Part shown: positions 52,656 to 63,480 of the stretch, in pieces
Position numbering within the stretch: position 1 is the stretch's first letter
How the letters are laid out: the number at the start of each line of letters is the position of its first letter
From: Cherax quadricarinatus
Taxonomy: Eukaryota > Arthropoda > Malacostraca > Decapoda > Parastacidae
Length of the DNA stretch: 64,000 nt
Assembly (NCBI RefSeq): GCF_038502225.1
Contig: NW_027195261.1
Location: forward strand, 181,647-245,646
Direction of reading: 5' to 3'
The notes under the pieces: model-generated
The model's database searches: none
Seen by the model: the letters and a program-made list of their open reading frames with translations, nothing else
Told to the model about the DNA's origin: nothing
Translations under genes and position numbers: made by a program

Positions 52656-54390
52656 GTTCTCAAAATAGCAAGGGTCACCCCAATCCATAAAGGAGGAGAC
52701 CACACAGACTTGAATAACATTTAGGTTAATGTCCAACTTGCACCCTCTCTCTAAAATCTTTGAAAAATTAATACATAAGCATATCTATTCCTACCTCATC
52801 TCCCACAACATACTCAACCCCTGTCAATTTGGGTTCAGGCCTAATAAAAATACTAATGATGCTATTATCCACATGCTAGAACATATATACACTGCAATAG
52901 AGAGAAAAGAAGTCCCACTGGGGATTTTCATTGACTTACGTAAAGCTTTTGATACAGTTGACAACGAATTGCTCCACATAAAATTGTCACACTATGGTAT
53001 AAGAGGGCACTCCCTCAACTACCTAAAGTCATACCTCAGCAACAGAAGCCAATATGTGTACACAAATGCGGCAAACTTTTCCGCACAGCCAATTACAGTT
53101 GGTGTCCCACAGGGAAATGTCCTTAGCCCTCTTCTCTTTCTCATATACATAAATGACCTACCAAATGCATCGCAACTACTCAAAACCACACTATTTGCAG
53201 ATGACACTACATACGTCTTCTCTCACCCGAACCCAGTCATACTAGCCAATACTGTAAATACCGAATTACAGAAAATATCAACCTGGATGAGGACCAACAA
53301 ACTTACTCTAAACATTGACAAAACCTACTTCATTCAGTTTGGTAACAAAGCTACAGATGTGTCTCTTAACATAATGATAAACGGATCACCTATCACAAAA
53401 CTCACAGAGGGAAAATTCTTAGGAATCCACCTTGATAATATACTCAAATTTCAAACACATATACAACAAATTTCCAAAAAAATTTCCTAGACCGTAGGCA
53501 TACTATCGAAGATACGGTACTATGTTCCACAGTCAGCCCTCCTGGCCCTATATCACTCACTTATTTACCCCTATCTCACTTAAGGAATTTGTGCATGGGG
53601 CTCAACAACAATAAACCATCTCAGACCACTAATCGCCCAACAAAAGGCTGCAGCCAGAATTATGATAAATTCCCACTTCAGGCAGTACACCCCACCAATA
53701 TTCAAAACTCTAAACCTACTCACCATACAAAACATCCATACCTATTACTGCACCTACTGCATACATAGAACACTTAACTCTGATATAAACCCTCCCCTCA
53801 AATGTCTCCTTACCAACCTCAACAGAACACATGACCATAATACAAGGCACAGATCTCTCTTTGATGTTCCTCGTGTCCATCTCACGCTATGCAAAAACTC
53901 AATGCTCATAAAAGGCCCTAAAATCTGGAATTCATTACCTGTGAATATAAAAGAAACACTGTCTGTTTATAAATTCAAGTCTCTTCTCAAAAATCACTTA
54001 CTCACCCACAACTAAATAAATACTGAATAATTGTATCTCATAATTTGTATCTCATAAATGTTTCTCATTATTGTTTCTCATAAATGTCAACCTGTGACCC
54101 AAACTTTGTTACTTTTTAACTTCATTACCTAACAGAATACTCCATTCTACTGATTACACAGCAACACAGTAAGTGACTTTTTAATATTCTTTTGTACTAA
54201 ATTGTTATCTGTTTTACAATAATTTTTGTACCACTGAATATATCATTGCTTAGTTAATCTTAAGTTAATTTTAAGCCTGCCCATAATGCTCTGCATACAA
54301 GGGGCTTTGGCAAGCCTCACTTTAAAAATTGTATTCCTTGTACTTCTCTGCATCATGTTCAAATTAATAATAAATAAATAAAATAAATAA
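52656..54390 (+). mobile_element. NL-E3: 5'-truncated NL-E insertion, 7-bp target duplication
   Basis: 1735 bp flanked by ATTGACA (52649-52655 and 54391-54397). It starts inside the RT (VLKIARVTPIHKGGD) and ends with the NL-E 3' end and an (AAATAAATAAAT) tail. Closely matches NL-E1. Confidence 0.9.
52660..54015 (+). pseudogene. NL-E3 reverse transcriptase, partial
   Basis: Open 52729-53490: SNLHPLSKIFEKLIHKHI, NPCQFGFRPNKNTNDAI, FIDLRKAFDTVDNELL, VGVPQGNVLSPLLFLIYIND, LFADDTTYVFSHPNP (catalytic site intact), TEGKFLGIHLDN. A stop at 53488-53490 and another near 53581 follow, then the C-terminal piece to 54015 (RHRSLFDVPRVHLTL, KGPKIWNSLPVNIKE). Confidence 0.87.
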
Positions 54391-54399
54391 ATTGACAAC

Positions 54400-56693
54400 T
54401 CGATTACCAAACCAGTGCTTTCCTATATCCTTCCTGAATCTGATTTTTTCCACCTTTAAACCATTGCTACAAATCCTGTCTTGGACAGATATTTTTAGTA
54501 TGTTATTTGCATCCCCTTTATTTATTTATTCCTGTTTTCCATTTATACACCTCAATCATATCCCCCTAATTCTACGTCTTTCGAGAGAGTGCAGATTCAG
54601 GTCCCTCAGTCTATCCTCATAGGGAAGATTTCTGATACATCCTTCTTTATATGTTTTCCAGAGCATTTATATCATTCTGTAATACGGTGACCAAAACTGT
54701 GCAGCATAATCTAGATGGGGCCTAACCAAAGATATATAGAGTTGAAGAACAACCTGAGGATTCCTATTATTTATGCTTCTTGATGTAAAGCCAAGGATTC
54801 TATTCACTTTATTGTGAACACTTATGCACTGTTGTCTTGGTTTTAGGGTACTGCTAACCAGAACCCAAATCCTTTTTGCCATCAGTAATATTAAAATCTA
54901 CATTATTTGGTTTATATTCTGGCTTGGTTATTTTCCTGTTCAATGCATTTGTGTATGTTAAACTGCATCTGCCACTTCTTTGACTGCTGTATCAGTCTAT
55001 TCAAATCTTGCTGGAGCGCTCTAATGTCCTCATCAGAATGAATCCAACAGCCTATTTTGGTGTCATACACAAACTTGCTTATGTCACTATTTATTCCCTC
55101 ATCTATCTCCTTTATGTAGATCGTGAACAACCAGGGCCCAACACTGACCCCTGGGGAACACCACTTCTGACAATTCCCCACTCTCATATCTCCCCATTTA
55201 TGCGAACTGTCTGCTGCCTATTTGTCAACCATGCCTCTATCCAGGTAAAAATTAGTCCATGTGTCTTAATTTTCCTCAATTGTCTCTGATATGGGAGTCT
55301 ATCAAAAGTCTTACACAAGTCCATATACACATCATTATATTCATTATCATGATCTACCTCCTCAAATACCCTAGTGAAAAAAGTTAATGAATTCGTAAAG
55401 CATGAATGCCCTATTGTAAAACCATGCTGAGATTTGTTGATCAATTTATGCTTTTCAAGATGGCTAGGTATTGCCTGGGCAATTATTGATTCCATAAATT
55501 TTCCCACTAAAGAGGTTAGGCTCATTGGTCTATAGTTCGAAGCTAAGGACCTGTCACCTGCTTTGAAAATAGGTATTACATTTGCCATTTTCCACTTATC
55601 TGGCACTATGCCAGTTTGTAGTGATATGTTGAAAAGATTAGCCAAAGGTTTGCTAAGAAGCTCCTCTTTACATTCCTTTACAACCCTTGCATACAGTTCA
55701 TCAGGGCCTTGGGGTTTGTTAGTTTTTAATTTATCCATTTGTCTAAGGAGCATGTCACTTGTGACCCTAATTGTGCTTAGTTTATTATCATCCTATTCTA
55801 TGTAATTTATTATTTCTGGAATATCGCTAGTATCTTCCTGTATAAAAACTGAGAGGAAGTAAGTGTTAAAAATTCTACACACTTCCTTATCACTCTCAGT
55901 GAGCTGACCCTAGTGACTTTTGAGTGGGCCTATCTTGTCCTTAATCTTATGTCTGTATACCTGAAAGAATCCTTTTGGGTTAGTCTTGGATTCTCTTGCA
56001 ACTTTAACCTCATATTCTATTTTGGCTTTTCTTATTTCTTTTTTTATTTTTCTCTTTAACTGAATACGTATATTCATTTCTTAACTGCCCCTCTCCTCTT
56101 TTGATATGCCTATATATGCCGTTCTTTTGACCAATGCGATGTTTCAATCTATTATTCATGCATTTAGGATCATTTTTGTTTGATATGATTTCCCTATTTG
56201 GAACATAGGTTGTCTGAGTAGCTAGAACTAAGCTCTGGAAAATGTCATATTGGCACCCATCACCACCTACCTGACCCACAGTCAGGTCATTCCAGTTCAA
56301 CCCACCCAAGCAGAAGTCAGGGACAGAGACTTGATTGCCATTATTAGGGTAATTCTATGATATATTAAAAATGAGTGATTTGTCATCACTTTCCCCAAGC
56401 TCATCAATAACCTCAAGACTACTAATTAAAGATTCCCTGCTGGCAAGAATCAAGTCAAGCAGCTTATATCCTTTAGTTGGTTCTGTCACACACTGTTTTA
56501 AAAAAAAGTCCTGAATCGTATCAAGAAAGTCTCTCGACTCTGAATTTCCTGTCAAACTCCTCCAGTTAATTTGTCTAAACTTAAAATCTCCCATTAGCAC
56601 TACATTTTCATATTTAGATACCTTATAAATTTCATCCCATAGAAGTATAATGTACTCCCTATCAAGGTTTGGGGGCCTGTAAATCACACCCAA
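54400..56693 (-). pseudogene. NL-A3 ORF2: endonuclease-RT, broken
   Basis: Endonuclease: MGVIYRPPNLDREY, VVLMGDFKFRQINW, TEPTKGYKLLDLI (56355-56693). Linker KNDPKCMNNRLKHRIGQK. RT (55184-55753): TNKPQGPDELYARVVKECKE, VIPIFKAGDRSLASNYRPMS, DLCKTFDRLPYQRQL, then 54912-55187 with KFVYDTKIG where FADDTKIG is expected (catalytic site lost). The C-terminal piece is at 54400-54882. Confidence 0.82.
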
Positions 56694-56794
56694 GATTTGC
56701 TTTTCTCAGCCCATGAAGAGCTGTAATCAAACAGATTCAGTGGCTGACACCTTTGATACCTTTGATATACCTTTGAAGAATTTCGAGAGTATAT

Positions 56795-58954
56795 CTACTC
56801 TCTGAGCCCAGCCATGGGCCAGGCTCGTCTGGTGCTCGCCTGGTTAACCAGGCTGTTGCTGCTGGAGGCCCGCTGCCCCACATATCCATCACAGCCTGGT
56901 TGATCAGGCACCTGGTGAAGATACTTGTCTAGTTTCCTCTTGAAGGCTTCAACACTTGTTCCAGCAATGTTTCTGATATCTTCTGTTAAGATGTTGAAAA
57001 GTCTGGGACCCCAGATGTTGATACAGTGTCTCCTTATTGTCACCACTGCACCCCTGCTCCTCACTGGGTTTATTTTACACTTCCTCCCATATCTCTCACT
57101 CCAGTATGTTGTTATGGCAGTGTGCAGATTTGGGACCAAGCCCTCGAGTACCTTCCAGGTATATATTATCATGTACCTCTCTCTCCTCCGCTCCAATGAG
57201 TACATGTTCAAGACTTGCAGGCGTTCCCTGTAGTTTAGGTGCTTTACTGGCTCAGTGTGAGCCGTAAACGATCTCTGTATTTGTTCCAGCTCTGATATTT
57301 CAACTGCCCTGAGCGGGGCCGACAGCACTGAGCTATATTCTAAGTGAGGGAGCACTAGCAATTTGAAGAGTGTCACCATCGGCTTTGTTTCACTTGTTTT
57401 GAAAGTTCTCAATACCCACCCAGTCATCTTCCTGGCTGTCGTGATCTTTGTCTTGTTATGGTCTTTAAAAGAAAGGTCCGCTGACATAATTACAGTGGAC
57501 CCCCGCTTAACGATCACCTCCAAATGCGACCAATTATGTAATTGTATTTATGTAAGTGCGTTTGTATGTGTATGTTTGGGGGTCTGAAATGGACTAATCT
57601 ACTTCACAATATTCCTTATGGGAAAAAATTCGGTCAGTACTGGCACCTGAACATACTACTGGAATGAAAAAAGTTCGTTAACTGGGGGTCCACTGTATTC
57701 CCAGGTCTTTTACCTGTTCCTTATGTTCTATTTGGTGACCCTCTTGAGTATTGTATATAGTGCTCCTTTTGAGTTCTTCATTCTTTCCATACCTAAGCAG
57801 CTGGAACTTATCACCATTGAACATCATGTTGTTCTCCACTGCCCACTGGAAAACCCTGTTTATGTCTTCCTGTACTTTTTCAGTGTCCTCTACCGTACTG
57901 ACTTTCATGCTTATTTTAGTGTCATCTGCAAATGATGATACAAAAGTGTGCCAGGTGCTTTTGTCTATGTCTGCTATGAGGATGAGGAACAGCAGAGGTG
58001 CCAGGACAGTGACTTGGGGCACTGAGCTTTTGACCTCACTGATACTGGATCTTGCCATGTTCACTACTACTTTTTGTGTGTTAGGAAACCGAAAATCCAT
58101 CTGCCTACCTTCCCTGTAATGCCCATGGCCTTTATTTTGTGCGCTATCACTCCATGATCGCATTTGTCAAACGCCTTTGCAAAATCTGTGTAAATCATAT
58201 CTGCGTTTTGGTCATCTTCCAGTGCCTCCGTAATTCTGTCATAATGGTTCAGTAGCTGTGACAGACATGATCGTCCTGCTCTAAAGCCATGCTGGTTCGG
58301 GTTATGTTGGTTGTGCTGGTCCTTGAAATTTGTAACCTCCTGTCTCATCACTCTTTCGAAGATTTTTATGATGTGAGAGGTTAGGGCTACTGGTCTTCAA
58401 TACCTCCCTTGTGCAAAGGAGCTATATCTGCACTCTTTAAGGCTTCTGGTATTTCACCTAGATCTAAGCTCTTTCTCCAAAGTATACTGAGGGCTCATTC
58501 TAGAGGTACTTTGCACTTCTTTATAAATAGAGCATTCCATGAATCTGGTAGAGGTGCTGAGTGAGTGGGCATGTTGTCCATTTCTTTTTCGAAATTTATG
58601 GGGTTTGTACTAATGTGAGTTAGTTGGTTTGCGCGGCTTTCTTCTGGAGTGAAAAATATTTCTGCATTTTCTACCTTCCTGTCGTTTAGTGGGTTGCTGA
58701 ACACCGACTCATACTGTTCTTTTAGGATTTCACTCACTTCCTGTTCATCATCAGTATACGAATCTCCTCTTAGTAGTGGTCCAATTCTACAGGTAGTTCT
58801 TAGCTTGGATTTTGCATAGGAATAAAAATATTTTGGGTTTCTTGGAATATCCTGTATGGCCTTTTGTTCCCTTTGTACTTCTTCTGTGAGGTAAGACATC
58901 CTAAGTTTTTGCTCTAATTCAGTGATCTCTCTCCTAAGTCTATCTTTCCTCTGT
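56795..58954 (-). pseudogene. NL-D2 ORF2, RT part, split by MITE-b
   Basis: In order on the minus strand: linker MSYLTEEVQREQKAI, NPKYFYSYAKSKLRTT, then a deletion near 58400 that removes the NYRPVAL region. QHGFRAGRSCLSQLL, YTDFAKAFDKCDHG, SVPQVTVLAPLLFLI (Gly to Val in the PQG box) and SSFADDTKISM follow. KDLGI at 57696 is cut by the MITE and resumes as IMSADLSFKDHNK at 57490. The C-terminus ends WPMAGLRE at 56795. Frameshifts near 58080 and 58400. Confidence 0.85.
57493..57695. mobile_element. MITE-b: 203-bp Tigger-type MITE, second copy
   Basis: Ends CAGTGGACCCCCGCTTAACG and GTTAACTGGGGGTCCACTG, with TA at 57491-57492 and 57696-57697. It matches MITE-a over its whole length with scattered differences. 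It interrupts NL-D2 in the codons between KDLGI and IMSADL; deleting it plus one TA restores the frame. Confidence 0.94.
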
Positions 58955-59349
58955 TCAATTCAATTCAATTCAATTCAAAGTTTATTCTCTATAAGGATTA
59001 CAATGCTGAGTTTACAGAAATTTGGTTATTGTGTGGTTTACATGTAGTAAAATTGTGATTACAGAGTGTACCACTAGAACGCTTAGCATGGCTAGGCATT
59101 TCGGGCAGACTTAGTTTTATTCTTAATTGTAAAATATTACAAATTATGAGGTAAGTTGGTATTATGGCTAAGTGACTAAATACTAGTTTGTGAGTTTAGC
59201 AATGTGAATGCTTTTGTTTTGGCACAGTACATAGTTTCAGTATTGGAGTATCACAGGATTCATTATTTTAAGATTGAGGTTAATATTTCTGTTTATGGTC
59301 AAATGAGTGAGTGAGTGTAAGTGTGAACCACCAGGTGGAATTCGTGTAG

Positions 59350-62285
59350 TTAGTTGACGGGGTGTATCAGGGAGATAAGATGTTTTCTAATGGTAGTTTT
59401 GAAGGTGATGAATGTGTCTGCAGTTCTAGAGTTCTCAGGTAGGGTATTCCAGATTTTAGGGCCTTTGACATACATTGAATTTTTGTAAAGGTTTAGTCGG
59501 ACACGGGGAATGTCGTAGAGATGTTTGTGTCTGGTGTTATGCCTGTGGGTTCTGTCACAACTATCAAGAAAGCGTTTTAGGTCAAGGTTGATATTAGAGT
59601 TTAAGGCCCTGTAGATGTAGATTGCACAGCAGTAAGTGTGGATGTACTGAACTGGGAGTAAGTTTAGGTCTATGAAGAGTGGGGGGGTGGTATGTTGCCA
59701 GGGATGGGATTTAGTGATTATTCTTACTGCAGCTTTTTGTTGGGTTATTATTGGCTTTAGGTGTGTTGCTGCAGTTGATCCCCAAGCACAAATAGCATAG
59801 GTGAGGTATGGATAAATAAGTGAGTGGTATAGTGTGAGAAGGGCATTTTGCAGCACGTAGTATCGTATCTTGGAGAGGATCCCAACCGTTTTGGATACTT
59901 TTTTGGTTATATGCTGGATATGGGTGCTGAAATTCAGGTTGTTGTCCCCATTATTTCTGGTAATTAGAGTGTTGTCAATCTTAATGTTAATTTGTGCATC
60001 TCCTGCTCTGCTACCAAACATAATATAGTAGGTTTTGTCAGTGTTAAGCGTAAGTTTATTGGCTGTCATCCAAGTCAATATTTTAATCAGCTCCTCATTC
60101 ACAATGGTGTTGAGGGTGGCAAGATTAGGGTGAGAGATGACATAAGTCGTGTCATCAGCAAAGAGAATGGGTTTCAGGTGTTGGGATACATTTGGAAGGT
60201 CATTGATGTATATGAGGAAGAGCAGGGGACCAAGGACACTTCCCTGCAGAACTCCAGTATCAAGTGGCCGTGTTGCTGATGCTGTGTCTTTAATGGTGAC
60301 GTACTGATACCTATTAGTAATGTAAGATTTGAAATAAGCAAGCGCATGGCCTCTTATACCGTAATGATCAAGTTTGTGGAGTAGGATGTCGTGGTCTACT
60401 GTGTCAAAAGCTTTTCTTAGGTCAATAAAAATTCCTAGTGGATATTCCTTATTTTCCAATGCTGTGTAAAGCAGATCTAGCATTTTTATGATTGCATCAT
60501 TAGTGCTTTTATTTTTCCTGAATCCAAATTGGCAGGGGTTGAGTATGTTTTGAGCCGTTATAAATGAATACAGTCTCCTGTGCACGAGTTTCTCAAAGAT
60601 TTTGGATAGCAATGGTAAGTTAGATATTGGCCTATAGTTGTTTAAGTCTGTAGGGTCACCACCTTTATGTATTGGTGTAACCCTTGCCATCTTGAGTAGT
60701 TTCGGGAAGGTGCTAGTCTCTAGTGACTTGTTAAAAAGTAATGAAATAGCATGCAAAAGGACATGGGCCGCTCGCTTGTACAGTAGTGGTGGGACATGAG
60801 ACAGATTCCCCGAGTTATTTTTAAGTGACTTTATAATCTCAGTGACTTCCGTGGGCTCAGTTGGTGCAAGATAGAAGGAATTAGGGAAATTCCCATGTAG
60901 GTAGTCCCCGGCATGGGCATTGGTATGTGGGATTTTACTGGCGAGATTAGATCCTATGTTTGAGAAGAAGTCGTTTATCTTGTTAGCTGTGTCAGTGGGA
61001 TGTAGTGGTGTTTCATTAGGTTTAGTTAGGATAATATTCTTGTTTTTTCTCAGTTTGTGGGTCCCTAGAATCTGAGAGAGTGTTTTCCAGGTCTTTTTTA
61101 TATCTCCTCTAGTGTCTGTGAATCTGCTGGAGTAGTATAGTTGTTTGGCTTTCTTTATTACTTTGGTGAGAGCTGATGAATAGTGTTTAAGAATATCTTT
61201 GTGTATTAAGCCCTGTCTATATTGCTTTTCATATTGGTGCTTCTTGTCAATGGATTTCAGAATGGTGCTGGTTAGCCATGGGCAACCAAGCCGTTTGTTT
61301 GTGATCTGTTTTGTTTTTATAGGACAATGTTTGTTGTATAGTCTAAGTAATTTGTTAAGAAAAATGTCTGTGCAGTCATCAATACCATTGGCCTTGGATA
61401 ATTCTGTAGGCCAATCAACAGTCTCTAGGTCAGCTGTGAACTTCCTTACTGAGGCCTCGTCATGGAGTCTAAATGAGACTTTGTTGTATTCAAGTGGTGG
61501 TTTACTAATGTTTGTCAGGAGGAAGGTAGGGTAGTGGTCTGTAGTGCTATCTGTGATTATCCCTGATTTAAGGGGAGCTAGTATATTGGTCCATATGTGG
61601 TCTATTATGGTTGCACTTGTCTCAGTGAGCCTGGTTGGTTTAGTTATTGTTGGTATGAGAAGTGTGTTGTTCATATTGTTGATGAAATCAGTTACAGGCT
61701 GATCATCTAGTAAGCCAAGGTTGATGTTGAAGTCTCCAGCTAAGAGAAGGTGGTGCTTATTCATTTGTCTGTTTGTTATTAGTGACTTTAATTTCTCACT
61801 GAAATTTGGGATGTTTGTGTGAGGTATCCGGTAAATGGCACCGATTGTTATAGGCGTCTTAAGGTTTTTTACAGTAAAATAGCAAAAATGTATGCCCCAT
61901 ATTCATCACTAAAGCAAGTGGTGCTAAGACAAGATAATTGGTTAGAGTAATAGATTGCAATACCACCCCCAACTTGGTTTGGTCTGCAGTTGTGAATTGC
62001 TGTGTATCCTGGTAGAGGGTAGATATCTATTATGTCCTGCTTAAGCCAGGTCTCAGTAAGAATAATGCAGGAGAAGGGTGTCTTTAGTGATTCAAGGAGT
62101 GCTAGGAGGTCATCATAGTGTTTGCTTAAGGACCTGATGTTGTAGTTAAGTACTGATAGACTTTTAGCATTGTTTAGGATAGTGGTGTCTTGTGATGCTG
62201 TGTAATAAAGGCAGTTACTTTCCAATAGGTTTTGATTGGGTGTCAGATTATGGAGGTTTAGATCTGGGTCAACGTGATCAATCAT
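59350..62285 (-). CDS. NL-E2 endonuclease-reverse transcriptase, one frameshift
   Basis: The endonuclease begins MIDHVDPDLNLHNL at 62285 (LNYNIRSLSKHYDDL, ILTETWLKQD, VGGGIAIYYSNQL). It shifts frame near 61870 at a T-rich spot and then is open for 804 codons: HLLLAGDFNINLGLL, TIIDHIWTNI, TDHYPTFL, the linker SPWL-like CPWLTSTILKSI, RT NNYRPISNLPLLSK, FIDLRKAFDTVDHDILL, TGVLQGSVLGPLLFLIYIND (GVPQG has become GVLQG), ILFADDTTYVISHP (catalytic aspartates kept), C-terminus ending ISLIHPVN. A short in-frame deletion removes the KLTEGKFLGIHLDN block. Nearly intact, but probably inactive. Confidence 0.85.
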
Positions 62286-62427
62286 CTTCTAGGTTTAAAT
62301 TATGGTTATTTATATCCTGAGTTGTGTGTTGAGTTCTAGTACTGATATCTGTAGTGGTAGGAAGTTTGGACAAGTATATAGCTAGAGTATTTTGGTCATG
62401 TAGGGTATAGTCACTACTACACATAAT

Positions 62428-63080
62428 GAAGTTGATGTTGTCTATGTGTTGCGCTGGAATGAACTAAAGTACAACTAGGTATAAACTAGTAATATAAAAA
62501 TACAAATTAAAAATAGAGCAAGACTCTCACTTGTAATTGCACTAAGGTCTAATATTGACTTTTGTGGAGTCTATGTTTTGAGCTAGAATGAGCTATAGTA
62601 CAATAGGTTTAATCTAATAATATAAAAGTACAAATTAAAAATAGCACTAGTCTCTCACTAGTAATTGCACTATGGTCTAATATAGTGAATTTGGTATTGA
62701 CTATGTATTGAGTTAGAATGAGCTATGGTACAACTGAATTTAATCTAATAATATAAAAATACAAATTAAAAATAGCACCCGTCTCTCACTAGTAATTGCA
62801 CTATGGTTTAATATAGTGAATTTGGTATTGACTATATATTGAGCTAGAAAGAGCTATAGTACAACTAGGTTTAGTCTAATAATATAAAAATACAAATTAT
62901 AAATAGCACCAGTCTCTCACTAGTAATTGCACTATGGTCTAGTATAGTGAATTTGGTATTGACTATGTATTGAGCTAGAATGAGCTAGAGTAAAACTGTG
63001 ATTAATCTAATAATATAATAAAGGAACAAGACTCTCAATTGTAATTGCACTAAGGTCTTATATAAGTTGTTTACAAGAAT
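62428..63080 (-). repeat. NL-E2 5'-UTR tandem array, five units of about 131 bp
   Basis: TTGGTATTGACTATGTATTGAG-type blocks start at 62691, 62822 and 62953 (131-bp steps); diverged units precede and follow (GTCTATGTGTTG near 62438, GTCTATGTTTTGAG near 62568). Each unit carries CTCTCACT[AT]GTAATTGCACTA. Bases 63081-63480 are AT-rich 5'-terminal sequence without repeats. Confidence 0.9.
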
Positions 63081-63480
63081 TAGAGTATAATTAGATTTAA
63101 ATTGACAGGATAAAATACACAAATTAAGGTAGCAAAAGAATAATAAAAAAATGATAAAAATAAAAATGGCAATGACTTGGTTATAATATGCTAGTAAGAT
63201 GGTAGACAGGATAATATAAAAGTTGTAGTTGAAAATACTAGTTTAAAAAAGTATGGAATAAAAATGGTCAATAAACTAAGTTTACAATAAGTTTGATCAA
63301 TATAGTTTAAAGTAAAAATTGGGCAATAATAGGGATTTAGAATAAAATTGGGCAATTGAGTATTTTTTAAAGTGAGGTAGAATTATTGAAGACAAGTTAT
63401 GGTTAGTTTATAATAAAATAAGATGGAACAGTGATGTGGTAAGTTTTATAAAAGGAGAGAGATTCTGTAGCATGTTGTAG

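Larger units (their letters stand above)
52470..56725 (-). mobile_element. NL-A3: NL-A copy in reverse, split by NL-E3
   Basis: The 3' region is at the left (52470-52655, GACCTAGTAGCACAAGCTAG = NL-A 3' UTR). Then NL-E3 is inserted, and NL-A3 resumes at 54391 and runs to the endonuclease at about 56700. RT and endonuclease are recognisable throughout but in many frames. The 5' end is truncated in the endonuclease. Confidence 0.83.
58955..63480 (-). mobile_element. NL-E2: jockey-like non-LTR element, near full length, in NL-D2
   Basis: 3' end at the left with a pentamer tail, (GAATT)n on the minus strand (58955-58977), RT ORF2 59350-61764, endonuclease 61765-62285, and 5' UTR about 62286-63480 with a 131-bp tandem array. 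A sister of NL-E1, clearly distinct in sequence and tail. The 5' limit is set by where NL-D2 wording (CTGTTGTAGCATG...) returns near 63480. A clear target duplication is not visible. Confidence 0.85.
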
